From assembly GCA_039931065.1 (NCBI GenBank), contig JBDTSP010000015.1, positions 1-64,000 on the forward strand: DNA of 64,000 nucleotides, read 5' to 3'. The notes beneath the pieces are model-generated. The model saw only the letters and a list, made by a program, of their open reading frames with translations, had not been told where the DNA came from and ran no database searches. Position 1 is the stretch's first letter; each line of letters opens with the position of its first letter. Origin of the DNA: CADEED01 sp039931065 (GTDB lineage: Bacteria > Pseudomonadota > Gammaproteobacteria > Steroidobacterales > Steroidobacteraceae). The translations under genes were made by a program, and so were the position numbers. This document shows, piece after piece, positions 37,852 through 47,257 of this stretch.

Positions 37852-39114
37852 ATGAAAGTCAAACTATCGCGCCGCGGATTCCTCGAGACATCGTTGTTCG
37901 CCGGCGCGAGCTCGCTGGTCGCCTCGCGCCTGGCCTTTGCCAACGCGCCCACCGACTCGCGTTTCGTGTTCGTGTTGTTGCGTGGCGCGCTCGACGGGCT
38001 CTCAGCCGTTCCCCCGGTGGGTGACCCGGACTACGCGGGATTGCGCGGCCAGATCGCTCTGGCGAACAGCGGTGACGGTGCGGCGCTGCCGCTCGAAGGT
38101 CCGTTCGGATTGCACCCGGCGCTGCAATTCCTGCATCGCAGTTACGGGGCGAAAGAGTTGACCGTGCTGCACGCGATCGCTTCCCCGTATCGCGAGCGTT
38201 CGCATTTCGACGCGCAGAACGTGCTGGAGAGTGGCGATCTGCGGCCGCACGGTTCCACCAGCGGCTGGATCAATCGCGCGTTGACCGCGCTACCGGCCGG
38301 TAAGCCACGCGAATCCGGCGTCGCGCTCGGTGCCAACGTGCCGCTGGCGATGCGCGGTCCCGCAGAAGTCGCGTCCTGGTCGCCCACCAAAATCGCGGCG
38401 CTGGACGAGGCGACATTGGCGCGGGTCGCCGATCTGTACGCGCGCGATCCGTTGCTGTCGCAGCGGCTGGCGGAGGCGCTCGAGAGCGATGCGATCGCGA
38501 CCGAAGCTCAAGCGGCGGCGAACGCGGATCCTGAAGCGGCGATGATGACCAAGGAAAACGTGGTCGAGCAGGATGCGAAGGCGAAGCGCAACTACAATGC
38601 GCGTTACGCCGAGACCGCACGTGCGGCTGCTGGATTCCTCAAACGTGATGACGGCCCGCGTGTGGCGATGTTCGACACGACCGGCTGGGATACCCACGCG
38701 AACGAAGGCGGCGCGCAGGGACAGTTGGCGCTGCGGCTGCGCGGGCTCGATGCCGCGTTGGCGGCGCTCAAGGAATCGCTCGGCCCGGTGTGGCGCAAGA
38801 CCGCGGTTCTGGTGGCGACGGAGTTCGGCCGGACGGTGGCGATCAATGGCACGCGCGGCACCGATCACGGCACCGGCGCGGCGGCGTTCTTGTTAGGCGG
38901 GGCGGTCGCGGGCGGCCGTGTGCTGACCGATTGGCCGGGGCTGTCGCGCGCGAACCTGTTCGAGAATCGCGACCTCAAGCCCACGCGCGATCTGCGCACG
39001 GTGATGAAGGGCGTGTTGCGCGATCATCTCGGTGTGTCGAGCGCGGCACTCGATAGCAAGGTATTTCCAGATAGCGCCAACGTCCGCGCGCTCGACGGAC
39101 TGCTGCGCGCGTAA
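37852..39114 (+). CDS. Tat-exported DUF1501 domain protein
   Basis: 420 residues. The N-terminus carries a twin-arginine motif SRRGFLET with an Ala/Leu-rich stretch to AFANA. DUF1501 (sulfatase/alkaline-phosphatase-like fold) features include RFVFVLLRGALDGLSAVPPVGDP, the FDTTGWDTHANEGG motif with likely metal-site Asp/His, VLVATEFGRTVAINGTRGTDHGTGAAAFLLGG and a C-terminal DLRTVMKGVLRDHLG. Pairs with the DUF1800 gene upstream (12 nt). The probable location is periplasmic or extracellular; the reaction is unknown. Confidence 0.9.
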   Translation: MKVKLSRRGFLETSLFAGASSLVASRLAFANAPTDSRFVFVLLRGALDGLSAVPPVGDPDYAGLRGQIALANSGDGAALPLEGPFGLHPALQFLHRSYGAKELTVLHAIASPYRERSHFDAQNVLESGDLRPHGSTSGWINRALTALPAGKPRESGVALGANVPLAMRGPAEVASWSPTKIAALDEATLARVADLYARDPLLSQRLAEALESDAIATEAQAAANADPEAAMMTKENVVEQDAKAKRNYNARYAETARAAAGFLKRDDGPRVAMFDTTGWDTHANEGGAQGQLALRLRGLDAALAALKESLGPVWRKTAVLVATEFGRTVAINGTRGTDHGTGAAAFLLGGAVAGGRVLTDWPGLSRANLFENRDLKPTRDLRTVMKGVLRDHLGVSSAALDSKVFPDSANVRALDGLLRA

Positions 39115-39119
39115 AGGCC

Positions 39120-39142
39120 TAAAAGGGGACTGTCCCCTTTTA
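39120..39142. repeat. Minimal GGGGAC palindrome after the DUF1501 gene
   Basis: 11-bp perfect arms (TAAAAGGGGAC and its complement) around one T, lying 5 nt after the DUF1501 stop and before the convergent MFS gene. It is the short core of the GGGGACTGTCCCC unit that is repeated in the 2.8-3.0-kb and 48.7-kb elements. It may act as terminator in both directions. Confidence 0.75.
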
Positions 39143-39153
39143 CTTTTACGCCG

Positions 39154-40413
39154 TTACGCGGGGACTGCGAGGGCGCGCACTGGCGCCTCGCGGATCGGCA
39201 GATTGACGAACGCCGCCGCCAGCGCGAGCGCGATATCCGCGTACCACATCCACGAATAATCCCCGAACCGGACCAGCGCGATACCGCCCAGCCACGCGCC
39301 GAAGAATCCACCGATCTGGTGCGTGAAGGTCGTCAGGCCAAACAAGGTCGCCAGATACCGCACGCCGAATAACTTGCCGATCAGTCCGGCGGTCGGCGGC
39401 ACGGTCGCGAGCCAGGTGAAGCCCAGCACCGCGGCGAAAACATAAAACGTGAGCGTGGTCTTCGGCGCCGCCAGGTAGATCGCGACCGCCAAGGCGCGCG
39501 AGAAATACATCGCAAACAACAACCACTTCATGCGCATGACGCCGCCGGCCCAGCCCGCCATCAGGCTGCCGGCCACATTCGCAAGCCCGATGATGGCGAG
39601 AGAGCTTGCCGCCACCGACGCCGGCAGGGCGCACAGCTTCACCTCGCCCGGCAGATGCGTGACCAGGAACGCGATATGAAAGCCGCAGGTGAAAAACCCG
39701 GCGTGCAAACACCAGTAGCTGCGATCGCGCGCCGCGATGGCGACCTGTTCGCGCAGCGTGATTGTCTGCGGTGACGGCGCGCTCGTAACGCGGGAGACCG
39801 CCGCAACCTCGGCATCACGCTGGCGTAACAGTGGCCGTGCCAGTGGAATCGTGGCGAGCGCCGCGACCGCCATCGTCCACATTGCCACCATCCAGCCGAA
39901 CGTAACGATCATCAGCTGGTTGAACGGCGCGAACACGAATTGCCCGAGACTCCCGCCGGCATTGACGAAGCCCGACGCGAACGAACGCTTCGACGCCGGG
40001 ACCCGTTGCGCCACGACGCCTATCAACACGGAAAAGCTGCCGGCGCCCGCGCCCGCCGCCGTCAACACGCCGATGGTCGCGAGCAGCATGTATTCATTGC
40101 TGGCGAAGGGCGTGAGCGCGGTGCCGCCGGCCAGCAACAAGGCGCCGATCAACAATACGCGTCCGGCGCCATATCGATCCGCCATGGCACCGAAGGCGGG
40201 CTGCGCAACGCCCCACATCAACTGGCCGATGGCCAGCGCGAAGCTCATGGCGGCGTAGCCGACATGGGTCGTCTCGATGATAGGCGCGATGTACAGCCCG
40301 AGCGATTGGCGCATTCCCATGGTGATCATGAGGATCGCGGCCGCCGACGCCATGATAAGCACGGTACCGCGGCTTAGCCCCACCGAAGGATTGTCAGCGG
40401 CCGCCTGCGTCAC
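39154..40413 (-). CDS. Major facilitator superfamily transporter
   Basis: 419 residues from a GTG at 40413 that overlaps the stop of the upstream small gene (GTGA); a TTG further upstream would lie inside that gene. Twelve helices; MFS motif A-like GAMADRYGAGRVLLIGAL between helices 2 and 3, and the helix 1 segment MITMGMRQSLGLYIAPI typical of the monocarboxylate/oxalate-type MFS group. The substrate is unknown. Last gene of a LysR-cupin fragment-MFS unit. Confidence 0.88.
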   Translation of the reverse strand: MTQAAADNPSVGLSRGTVLIMASAAAILMITMGMRQSLGLYIAPIIETTHVGYAAMSFALAIGQLMWGVAQPAFGAMADRYGAGRVLLIGALLLAGGTALTPFASNEYMLLATIGVLTAAGAGAGSFSVLIGVVAQRVPASKRSFASGFVNAGGSLGQFVFAPFNQLMIVTFGWMVAMWTMAVAALATIPLARPLLRQRDAEVAAVSRVTSAPSPQTITLREQVAIAARDRSYWCLHAGFFTCGFHIAFLVTHLPGEVKLCALPASVAASSLAIIGLANVAGSLMAGWAGGVMRMKWLLFAMYFSRALAVAIYLAAPKTTLTFYVFAAVLGFTWLATVPPTAGLIGKLFGVRYLATLFGLTTFTHQIGGFFGAWLGGIALVRFGDYSWMWYADIALALAAAFVNLPIREAPVRALAVPA

Positions 40414-40679
40414 TTCGATCCGCCGGGCTTCGGGCCCACCTTGCCAGGCGTCGTCCAATGCAACACGAAGTAGCTAGCCTGCGGGTCCCCGGCATTCACG
40501 GTGGCGGAATCGAACACCTGGCGGCGTTCGCCGCTCGCGGTCATTTCCACCGGCAGCGACCCCCAGGCGTACACGCCCGAGGCCAGCACTTGAGGTTGTC
40601 TGACCTGGCCCGCCCACACGGTCGCAGCGATTCCTGTTCCCAAACCGATCGCGAAAATCGGGTACTCACGGCGAATCAT
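40410..40679 (-). CDS. Short exported protein resembling the leader part of a cupin
   Basis: 89 residues, with an N-terminal hydrophobic stretch (FAIGLGTGIAATVWAGQ) as signal or anchor, then SGVYAWGSLPVEMTASGERRQVFDSATV, a pattern I recognise from the N-terminal segment of exported cupin proteins. The metal-binding beta-barrel with its His motifs is absent and the C-terminus is Gly/Lys-rich. It could be a truncated cupin gene kept in frame or a short relative. It overlaps both neighbours by 4 nt, so it is translated with them. Confidence 0.6.
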   Translation of the reverse strand: MIRREYPIFAIGLGTGIAATVWAGQVRQPQVLASGVYAWGSLPVEMTASGERRQVFDSATVNAGDPQASYFVLHWTTPGKVGPKPGGSK

Positions 40680-41572
40680 GCGTCTTCACTCCCTGACAGG
40701 GTTTCCTCGAACACCTGGACCAGATGATCTGCGACCGCGCGCACGCGCGCCAGCCGCGCCACGTCCGGGCGCATCAACATCCACAGTTCGCGCGGCGGCG
40801 GTTTCTCTGCGAACTGCACCGCGGTGAGCCCGGGAGAAGTGCGCGCCAGCAGCGCCGGCAGCAGCGCGATCCCGGCGCCGGCGCGGGCGACCGCGGCCTG
40901 TGCCGTCTGGCTGTTTGAATTCAGGATCACACGTTTGCCGGCCATGAATCTCTTCGCCCACGCGGCCTCGGGGACGTATTCGCTCGCATCGTCAAACGCG
41001 ATGAACGCGGGCTGCGCGCCGGTCGCGAGGTTCGCCGCGTATTCCGGCGACGCGTAATAACCGTATTCGAGAGTCGCGATACGCCGCGCGACCAGTTCGC
41101 CCGCAGCGGGGCGCGCCAGGCGCAGGGCGATCTCCGCCTCGCGACGCGCCAGGCTCAGGTTGCGCGAGGTCGCGACCAGATCGAGTTGCAACTGCGGGTG
41201 CTGTGCCTGCAGCGACGCCAGGCGTTCGGCCAGGAATCCATCCGCGAACGCCCTTGCGATCGTGACACGCACCAGCCCGGCGATCGTACTTGCCGACTCA
41301 CGCCGCTCCATCAACGCACACGCCGCCATTTCCATCTGCGCGGCTTCGGCCAACGCGGTGGCGCCAGTCGCGTTCAACGAAAACCCGCTGGCGCTACGCG
41401 AGAACAACGGCCGTCCGAGCGTCGACTCGAGATTCGCGAGGCGCCGCGCGACGGTCGCATGCGTCACCTTGAGGCCGCGCGCCGTTCCGGCCAGCGTGCC
41501 ATTGCGCGCAAGCGCGGCGAAGAAGCGCACGTCTTCCCAATCGAGGCTGGCCGATCGTTTTTTGTCAGTCAT
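40676..41572 (-). CDS. LysR-type transcriptional regulator
   Basis: 298 residues. The N-terminal winged HTH (about 8-68) reads LDWEDVRFFAALARNGTLAGTARGL then VTHATVARRLANLESTLGRPLF. The effector domain follows (about 95-290). The DWEDVRFF opening places it in the large group of LTTRs that control a divergent gene. It is divergent from the isochorismatase-family hydrolase (105 nt between starts), which is the likely target, and heads the unit with the small cupin-like and MFS genes. Confidence 0.92.
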   Translation of the reverse strand: MTDKKRSASLDWEDVRFFAALARNGTLAGTARGLKVTHATVARRLANLESTLGRPLFSRSASGFSLNATGATALAEAAQMEMAACALMERRESASTIAGLVRVTIARAFADGFLAERLASLQAQHPQLQLDLVATSRNLSLARREAEIALRLARPAAGELVARRIATLEYGYYASPEYAANLATGAQPAFIAFDDASEYVPEAAWAKRFMAGKRVILNSNSQTAQAAVARAGAGIALLPALLARTSPGLTAVQFAEKPPPRELWMLMRPDVARLARVRAVADHLVQVFEETLSGSEDA

Positions 41573-41677
41573 CGTGAAAATTTGTCGGGTTCCAGGGTCT
41601 GGCGATGGGAGTTAGTGTGGTCCTGCGCCTTCGTGCGAACCAACAACTCTTCTAACCAATCATTAAGAGGAACTGAC
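41573..41677. promoter_or_regulatory. Divergent LysR/hydrolase control region
   Basis: This 105-nt gap contains the 10-bp palindrome TTCGTGCGAA at about 41630-41639, which fits the T-N-A inverted-repeat type of LysR binding site and lies about 40 nt before the hydrolase start. A GAGG precedes that start codon. Confidence 0.4.
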
Positions 41678-42310
41678 ATGCCGCCGAGCCAGATGCCCCG
41701 GACTCTCGCCCAGATAGGCGGACTCTCCCTGCTGCCCAGCCTGCCTGCGAACTCCGTCCTGCTGATGATCGACCCGCAGCGCGAATACACCACCGGGTTG
41801 CTGCCGTTGCAGGGCATCGATGCGGCGGTGGAAGAGGGGGCACGCCTGCTGGCGTTCGCACGCGGCGCCGGCATGCCGGTGATCCACGCGATTCACCATG
41901 GCCGGCCGGGCGCCGCGGCTTTCGATCCAGCTGGCGACGGCGCACGATTCATTGCGGCACTGGAACCGGCTAACGCGGAGACCGTGGTCGTGAAGTCGCG
42001 GCCGAACGCCTTTTCCGGCACCGGCCTGGCGGAGCGCATTCGTGCGACGGGGCGCATCGAAATCGTGATCGCAGGCTTCGCGACGCACATGTGCGTGAGC
42101 GCGACCGCACGCGCTGCGCTGGACCTGGGCTTTCGTTCGACAGTGGTCGCCGCCGCCACCGCCACCCGAGATCTGCCTCAGCCTTTTGGCGCCGGGGTCA
42201 TCGCGGCCGAAATCATCCAGGCCGGCACTCTTGCGGCGTTGTCCGACCGATTTTCCGTTGTGATTGAGGACACTTACACCCTGGGCGCGGCGGGCAGACA
42301 TGCCGCCTGA
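41678..42310 (+). CDS. Isochorismatase-family cysteine hydrolase
   Basis: 210 residues from the ATG at 41678 with GAGG at -9. Catalytic triad positions are visible: Asp in VLLMIDPQREY, Lys in VVVKSRPNAFSGTGL and Cys in GFATHMCVSATARAALD with the preceding cis-peptide segment. Relatives include nicotinamidase, N-carbamoyl hydrolases and isochorismatase-like hydrolases; the substrate is unknown. Divergent from the LysR regulator. The reading frame is open far upstream, but that part overlaps the regulator on the other strand. Confidence 0.9.
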   Translation: MPPSQMPRTLAQIGGLSLLPSLPANSVLLMIDPQREYTTGLLPLQGIDAAVEEGARLLAFARGAGMPVIHAIHHGRPGAAAFDPAGDGARFIAALEPANAETVVVKSRPNAFSGTGLAERIRATGRIEIVIAGFATHMCVSATARAALDLGFRSTVVAAATATRDLPQPFGAGVIAAEIIQAGTLAALSDRFSVVIEDTYTLGAAGRHAA

Positions 42311-42331
42311 CGAAATCGTATCGCATGCCCC

Positions 42332-42359
42332 TGCAATATTTGCCTTGACAACTATTGCA
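42332..42359. promoter_or_regulatory. Inverted repeat with TTGACA upstream of the MarR-RND operon
   Basis: TGCAATA at 42332-42338 and TATTGCA at 42353-42359 form an inverted repeat with a 14-nt spacer that contains a consensus -35 box TTGACA (42345-42350). Lying about 47 nt before the marR start, it is a plausible promoter overlapped by a MarR-type operator, which would give autorepression. A matching -10 box is not obvious. Confidence 0.45.
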
Positions 42360-42405
42360 TGGGAAGGGAAAGCTTGCGCCCCCGAAGATTGAAGAGCGAG
42401 CCTCC

Positions 42406-42900
42406 ATGACCGCAGCCGTTCGCCGAGTCCGCGACAACACCGCTCCGGTGCCGCCGGTCGAGGACAACGCGCACCGCATGATCTGCCGGCAGCTGAAGCA
42501 GGTGACCAATACGCTGGTGCGCCGCATCGACGAACACATGCAGCCGTTGGAATTGACCGGCATGCAGTGGGAGCCGGTATTGATGTTGTGGCTCAAGCGC
42601 GCCGACACGGTCGCGGGCCTGGCGCGAGTCAGCCAGATGGGGTTCCCCTCGATGACGCGCATGCTCGACCGGCTCGAGGAAAAGGAGCTGCTGCGCCGCG
42701 AACGCAGCGAACTCGACCGCCGCGTCGTCAATCTGCACCTCACTGCGAAGGGCCGGAAGATCGCCTCGAAGATCTGGCCGATCGTGGTGGAAGGGATGCA
42801 CGTACATCTCGATGGATTCAAGAAAGAAGAACTCGTCCAGTTCAACGACTTCCTCAGTCGGATGCTGGCGAACGGAGCGCGCGATGCGGAAAAACAGTAA
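42406..42900 (+). CDS. MarR family transcriptional regulator
   Basis: 164 residues from the ATG at 42406; the frame is open upstream but MTAAVRRVRDN is the sensible start. Winged helix: MQWEPVLMLWLKRADTVAGLARVSQMG, then the recognition helix FPSMTRMLDRLEEKELLRRERSELDRRVVNLHLTAKG, the classical MarR DxR wing. It probably represses the RND efflux operon that follows; its end overlaps the adaptor gene by 17 nt, so it is co-translated with its target. Confidence 0.93.
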   Translation: MTAAVRRVRDNTAPVPPVEDNAHRMICRQLKQVTNTLVRRIDEHMQPLELTGMQWEPVLMLWLKRADTVAGLARVSQMGFPSMTRMLDRLEEKELLRRERSELDRRVVNLHLTAKGRKIASKIWPIVVEGMHVHLDGFKKEELVQFNDFLSRMLANGARDAEKQ

Positions 42901-44065
42901 AACCCCGGGCCTCGGATTGTTAGCGGTCACGGCGCTGCTCGCCGCCTGCGCCAAGGACGCGGCGGGGCCGCCGCCGCCGCCGGAGGTCACCGTCATCACG
43001 CTGCAGCCGCGCGCGATTTCGATCACCGATCAATTGCCGGGGCGCACCACCGCGTTCCGCGTCGCCGAAGTGCGTCCGCAGGTCACGGGCATCGTGAAGA
43101 AGCGATTGTTTTCCGAAGGTGGGGAAGTGCAGGCGGGCCAGCAGCTCTACCAGATCGACGCGGGCAGTTATCGCGCCGCGCTCAATTCCGCCCAGGCCGC
43201 CTTGCAGCGCGCCGAAGCGCAGGCCGTGAGTGCACGGCTGCTGCAGGAACGATATGCGCCGCTGATCGCTGCCAACGCGGTCTCCAAACAGGAGAACGAC
43301 GAGGCCATCTCCGCGCGGGCGCGCGCCGAAGCCGACGTCGCCGCGGCGCGTGCACAGGTCGACAACGCGCGCATCAACGTGGTGTACACGCAGGTGTTGT
43401 CGCCGATCACGGGACGCATCGGGCGCGCCCTGGTCACCGAAGGCGCGCTGGTCACCTCCGAACAGCAGAGCCCGCTCGCCACTGTGCAGCAGCTCGACCC
43501 TATCTACGTGGACATCACGCAGTCGAGCACTGAGATGCTGCGCCTGCAGCGGCAGCTCGCGAGCGGCGAGCTGGTGAAGACCGACGACAACCAGGCCGAA
43601 GTCGGACTCACGCTCGAAGACGGCACGATGTACGCGGAACGCGGGCGGCTGAAGGTCTCCGAAGTGTCGGTGGATCCTTCCACGGGTTCCGTGGTCTTGC
43701 GCGCGGTGTTCCCGAATCCGAAGCGCGAGCTGCTGCCGGGCATGTTCGTGCGCGCCCAGCTCACGCGTGGCACGCGTTCCGCGGCCTTGCTGGTGCCGCA
43801 GCGCGGCGTCTCGCACAACCAGAAAGGCGAGGCAACGGTGCTGGTGGTCGAGAAGGACGACAAGGTGGCCGAGAAAGTGGTCACCGCCGATCGCGCCATC
43901 AATGGCGAGTGGCTGATCACCGCAGGCCTGAGCGCGGGCGAACGCGTCATCGTCGACGGCCTGCAGAAGGCCAAGCCCGGTTCGCAGGTGAAGCCGGTGG
44001 CGGCGCCCGAAGCGGTGAATGCCGACATGCAGGCCGGCGCGACCGCCGAAGTCGTGAAGCGGTAA
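42884..44065 (+). CDS. RND efflux periplasmic adaptor (AcrA/MexA-like lipoprotein)
   Basis: 393 residues from the ATG at 42884 inside marR. Lipoprotein signal LLAVTALLAACAKD (lipobox LAAC). Membrane-fusion-protein domains are the lipoyl half VRPQVTGIVKKRLFSEGGEVQAGQQLYQID, an alpha-hairpin (about 95-165), SPITGRIGRALVTEGALV and the beta-barrel/MP domain with SVDPSTGSVVLRAVFPNP and LLPGMFVRAQL. It links the inner-membrane pump to the outer-membrane channel. 30 nt before the RND pump gene. Confidence 0.95.
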   Translation: MRKNSKTPGLGLLAVTALLAACAKDAAGPPPPPEVTVITLQPRAISITDQLPGRTTAFRVAEVRPQVTGIVKKRLFSEGGEVQAGQQLYQIDAGSYRAALNSAQAALQRAEAQAVSARLLQERYAPLIAANAVSKQENDEAISARARAEADVAAARAQVDNARINVVYTQVLSPITGRIGRALVTEGALVTSEQQSPLATVQQLDPIYVDITQSSTEMLRLQRQLASGELVKTDDNQAEVGLTLEDGTMYAERGRLKVSEVSVDPSTGSVVLRAVFPNPKRELLPGMFVRAQLTRGTRSAALLVPQRGVSHNQKGEATVLVVEKDDKVAEKVVTADRAINGEWLITAGLSAGERVIVDGLQKAKPGSQVKPVAAPEAVNADMQAGATAEVVKR

Positions 44066-44095
44066 CCGCGACGCGTCAGTCAGAGGAATCAGTCC

Positions 44096-47000
44096 ATGCT
44101 CTCGCGTTTTTTCATCGACCGTCCGATCTTCGCGTGGGTCATCGCGATCATCATCATGATCACGGGCGGCCTCGCCGTGTTGTCGCTGCCGGTGCGCCAG
44201 TACCCGGCCATCGCGCCGCCGCAGATCGGCATCCAGCTCAACTACGCTGGCGCCTCGGCGCAGACCGTGCAGGACACGGTGGTGCAGGTCATCGAACAGC
44301 AGATGAACGGCATCGACAATCTCGACTACATAAACGCCGAGAGTAATGCCGATGGTTCGGCGGTGATGACCCTGACCTTCGCGCAGGGCACCGTGCCCGA
44401 TGTCGCGCAGGTGCAGGTGCAGAACAAACTGCAGCTGGCGTTGCCGCTGTTGCCCCAGGAAGTTCAGCAGGCCGGCATTCGCGTGAACAAACCGGCGCGC
44501 AACTTCCTCATCGTGCTCGGCTTCATCTCGAACGACGGCAGCATGTCGAACGAGGACCTCACCGACTACGTCGCGAGCAACCTGCAGGATCCGCTCAACC
44601 GCACCAAGGGTGTCGGCGACGTCACGATCTTCGGCTCGCAGTATGCGATGCGCATCTGGGTCGATCCGGCCAAGCTCAACAACTTCGGTCTCACTACCGG
44701 CGACGTCGTCGCGGCGATCCGCGCGCAGAACGTGCAGGTGTCGGTGGGCGCCATTGGCGGCTTGCCGGCCGCGCCCGGCACGGCAATCAACGCCAGCATC
44801 ATCGGTCCCACCCGTTTCTCCACGGCCGATCAATTCCGCGACATCCTGTTGCGCGTGAATGCCGATGGCTCGCAGGTGCGCATCGGCGATGTGGCGCGTG
44901 TATCGCTCAATTCCGAGAGTTACACGCGCGACACCAAGTACAACGGCAAACCCGCGGCGGGCGTCGCGATTCGCCTGGCGGTCGGGCAAAACGCGCTCGA
45001 CACCGTCAAGAGCATCCACGAGACGCTCGACCGGCTCGCGCCGTTTTTCCCGCGCGGCTTCGAGGTCGTCTATCCACTCGACACCACGCCGTTCGTGCGG
45101 ACCTCCATCAAGGAGGTCGTGAAGACGCTGTTCGAAGCGGTCGTGCTGGTTTTCCTGGTGATGTACCTGTTCCTGCAGAACGCGCGCGCCACGATCATTC
45201 CCACCATCGCGGTGCCGGTCGTCCTGTTGGGGACCTTCGGCGTACTGGCGGCATTCGGCTTCTCTATCAATACATTGACCATGTTCGGCATGGCGCTATC
45301 CATCGGCCTGCTGGTGGACGACGCCATCGTGGTGGTCGAGAACGTCGAACGCGTCATGCAGGAAGAGGGGCTCGGACCGCGCGAGGCCACGCGCAAATCC
45401 ATGGACCAGATCACGGGCGCGCTGGTCGCGATCGCATTGGTGCTGGCCGCGGTGTTCGTCCCGATGGCGTTCTTCGGCGGCTCGATCGGCGTGATCTACC
45501 GGCAATTCTCGATCACGCTGGTGTCGGCGATGGGCCTGTCGGTGCTGGTGGCGCTCATCCTCACGCCCGCGCTGTGCGCGACGATCCTCAAACCCTTGCC
45601 GCCTTCCGGGCACGTCGAACACACGGGCTTTTTCCGCTGGTTCAACCGCATGTTCGACGCGGGCCGTGCGCGCCATGAACGTGGCCTGACGGCGATGCTG
45701 CGCAGATCCGGCCGCTCAATGCTGGTGTACGGCGCCATCGTGCTCGTGATGGGCCTGCTGTTCACGCGGATCCCGACTTCGTTCCTGCCCAATGAAGACC
45801 CGGGCTTCATGTACGGCCAGGTTCAGACACCTCCCGGCGCATCGAAGGAGCGCACTCAACAGGTGCTCGACCAGGCGCAGCAGTACCTGTCGAACCAGGA
45901 GAAGGATTCGGTCGAAGGCGTGCTTACGGTCGCGGGGTTCAACTTCGCGGGTACGGGCCAGAATTCCGGCCTGCTGTTCATCAAGCTGCGCGACTGGGAC
46001 GAGCGCAAGGACGCATCCCAGGCCGTCGGCGCCATCGTCGGCCGTGCCAACAAGTTCTTCAGCACCATCAAGGAAGCGAACGTCATCGCAGTGCCGCCCC
46101 CGGCGGTGCTCGAGCTCGGCAATACCGCGGGCTTCGACATGATGCTGCAGGATCGCGGCGGCATGGGCCACGACGCTTTCCTTGCGGCCCGCAACCAGTT
46201 GTTAGGTGAGGCGGCAAAGAATCCCGCGCTGGCTGGCGTCCGCCCGAACGGCGTGGAAGACGCGCCGCAGTTCAAGCTCGATATCGACCGCGAGAAGGCC
46301 AGCGCGCTCGGCGTTTCGATCACCGACATCAACCAGACGCTGCAGACCGGCTGGGCTTCGACCTACGTGAACGACTTCATCGACCACGGGCGCGTCAAAC
46401 GCGTCTACGTGCAGGGCGATTCGCAGGCGCGTATGCAACCAGAGGACCTGAACCGCTGGTACGTGCGCAACAAGGAAGGCGGCATGGTGCCGTTCTCCGC
46501 GTTCGGCACCGGTCAGTGGACCTATGGCCCGCAGAAGCTGGTGCGTTTCAACGGCGTACCGGCCTACCAGATCCAGGGTGCGCCCGCGCCCGGCAAGAGC
46601 TCGGGCGAGGCGATGGACGCGATGGAGGCCATCGTCGCCAAACTACCGGCCGGCACCGGCCTCGAGTGGAACGGCCTGTCGTACGAGGAGAAGAAGTCCG
46701 GTTCGCAGGCACCGCTGCTGTATGCGTTGTCGCTGGCCATCGTCTTTCTGTGTCTCGCGGCGCTGTACGAGAGCTGGTCGATCCCGGCGACGGTGTTGCT
46801 GGTGGTGCCGCTCGGCGTGCTGGGCGCGGTGGTCGCCACGTTGTCGCGCGGTCTCACCAACGACGCGTATTTCCAGGTCGGCCTGCTGGTCACCATCGGT
46901 CTCGCGGCCAAGAGCGCGATCCTGATCGTGGAATTCGCCAAGACCAATTTCGATCACGGCATGAGCCTGGTCGACGCCGTGATGCACGCGACCAGGCAGC

Positions 47001-47257
47001 GCGTGCGCCCGATCCTCATGACGTCGCTGGCTTTCATGTCCGGCGTGTTGCCGCTGGCCATGGCGAGCGGCGCCGGCTCCGGCGCGCAGCATGCGGTCGG
47101 TACGGGCGTCATCGGCGGCATGTTGTTCGGCACTTTTCTCGCCGTCTTCTTCGTGCCGGTGTTCTTCGTCGTGATCCTGCACAGGTTCAAGGTGAAGCCC
47201 GTGACCATGAAAGTCGAGCAGGCCGAGGCCGACGAGCCGTTTGCGAGCACGACATGA
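44096..47257 (+). CDS. RND multidrug efflux pump, inner-membrane subunit (AcrB/MexB-like, HAE1)
   Basis: 1053 residues, standard HAE1 length, 12 helices with two large periplasmic loops. N-terminus MLSRFFIDRPIFAWVIAII; proton-relay Asp-Asp in GLLVDDAIVVVENVERVMQEEG (helix 4, Asp407/408 type) and the Lys in SAILIVEFAKT (helix 10). Docking and pore segments are complete. Uses proton import to expel hydrophobic drugs, dyes or metabolites through adaptor and outer-membrane channel. Co-transcribed with both; its stop overlaps the next ATG. Confidence 0.96.
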   Translation: MLSRFFIDRPIFAWVIAIIIMITGGLAVLSLPVRQYPAIAPPQIGIQLNYAGASAQTVQDTVVQVIEQQMNGIDNLDYINAESNADGSAVMTLTFAQGTVPDVAQVQVQNKLQLALPLLPQEVQQAGIRVNKPARNFLIVLGFISNDGSMSNEDLTDYVASNLQDPLNRTKGVGDVTIFGSQYAMRIWVDPAKLNNFGLTTGDVVAAIRAQNVQVSVGAIGGLPAAPGTAINASIIGPTRFSTADQFRDILLRVNADGSQVRIGDVARVSLNSESYTRDTKYNGKPAAGVAIRLAVGQNALDTVKSIHETLDRLAPFFPRGFEVVYPLDTTPFVRTSIKEVVKTLFEAVVLVFLVMYLFLQNARATIIPTIAVPVVLLGTFGVLAAFGFSINTLTMFGMALSIGLLVDDAIVVVENVERVMQEEGLGPREATRKSMDQITGALVAIALVLAAVFVPMAFFGGSIGVIYRQFSITLVSAMGLSVLVALILTPALCATILKPLPPSGHVEHTGFFRWFNRMFDAGRARHERGLTAMLRRSGRSMLVYGAIVLVMGLLFTRIPTSFLPNEDPGFMYGQVQTPPGASKERTQQVLDQAQQYLSNQEKDSVEGVLTVAGFNFAGTGQNSGLLFIKLRDWDERKDASQAVGAIVGRANKFFSTIKEANVIAVPPPAVLELGNTAGFDMMLQDRGGMGHDAFLAARNQLLGEAAKNPALAGVRPNGVEDAPQFKLDIDREKASALGVSITDINQTLQTGWASTYVNDFIDHGRVKRVYVQGDSQARMQPEDLNRWYVRNKEGGMVPFSAFGTGQWTYGPQKLVRFNGVPAYQIQGAPAPGKSSGEAMDAMEAIVAKLPAGTGLEWNGLSYEEKKSGSQAPLLYALSLAIVFLCLAALYESWSIPATVLLVVPLGVLGAVVATLSRGLTNDAYFQVGLLVTIGLAAKSAILIVEFAKTNFDHGMSLVDAVMHATRQRVRPILMTSLAFMSGVLPLAMASGAGSGAQHAVGTGVIGGMLFGTFLAVFFVPVFFVVILHRFKVKPVTMKVEQAEADEPFASTT

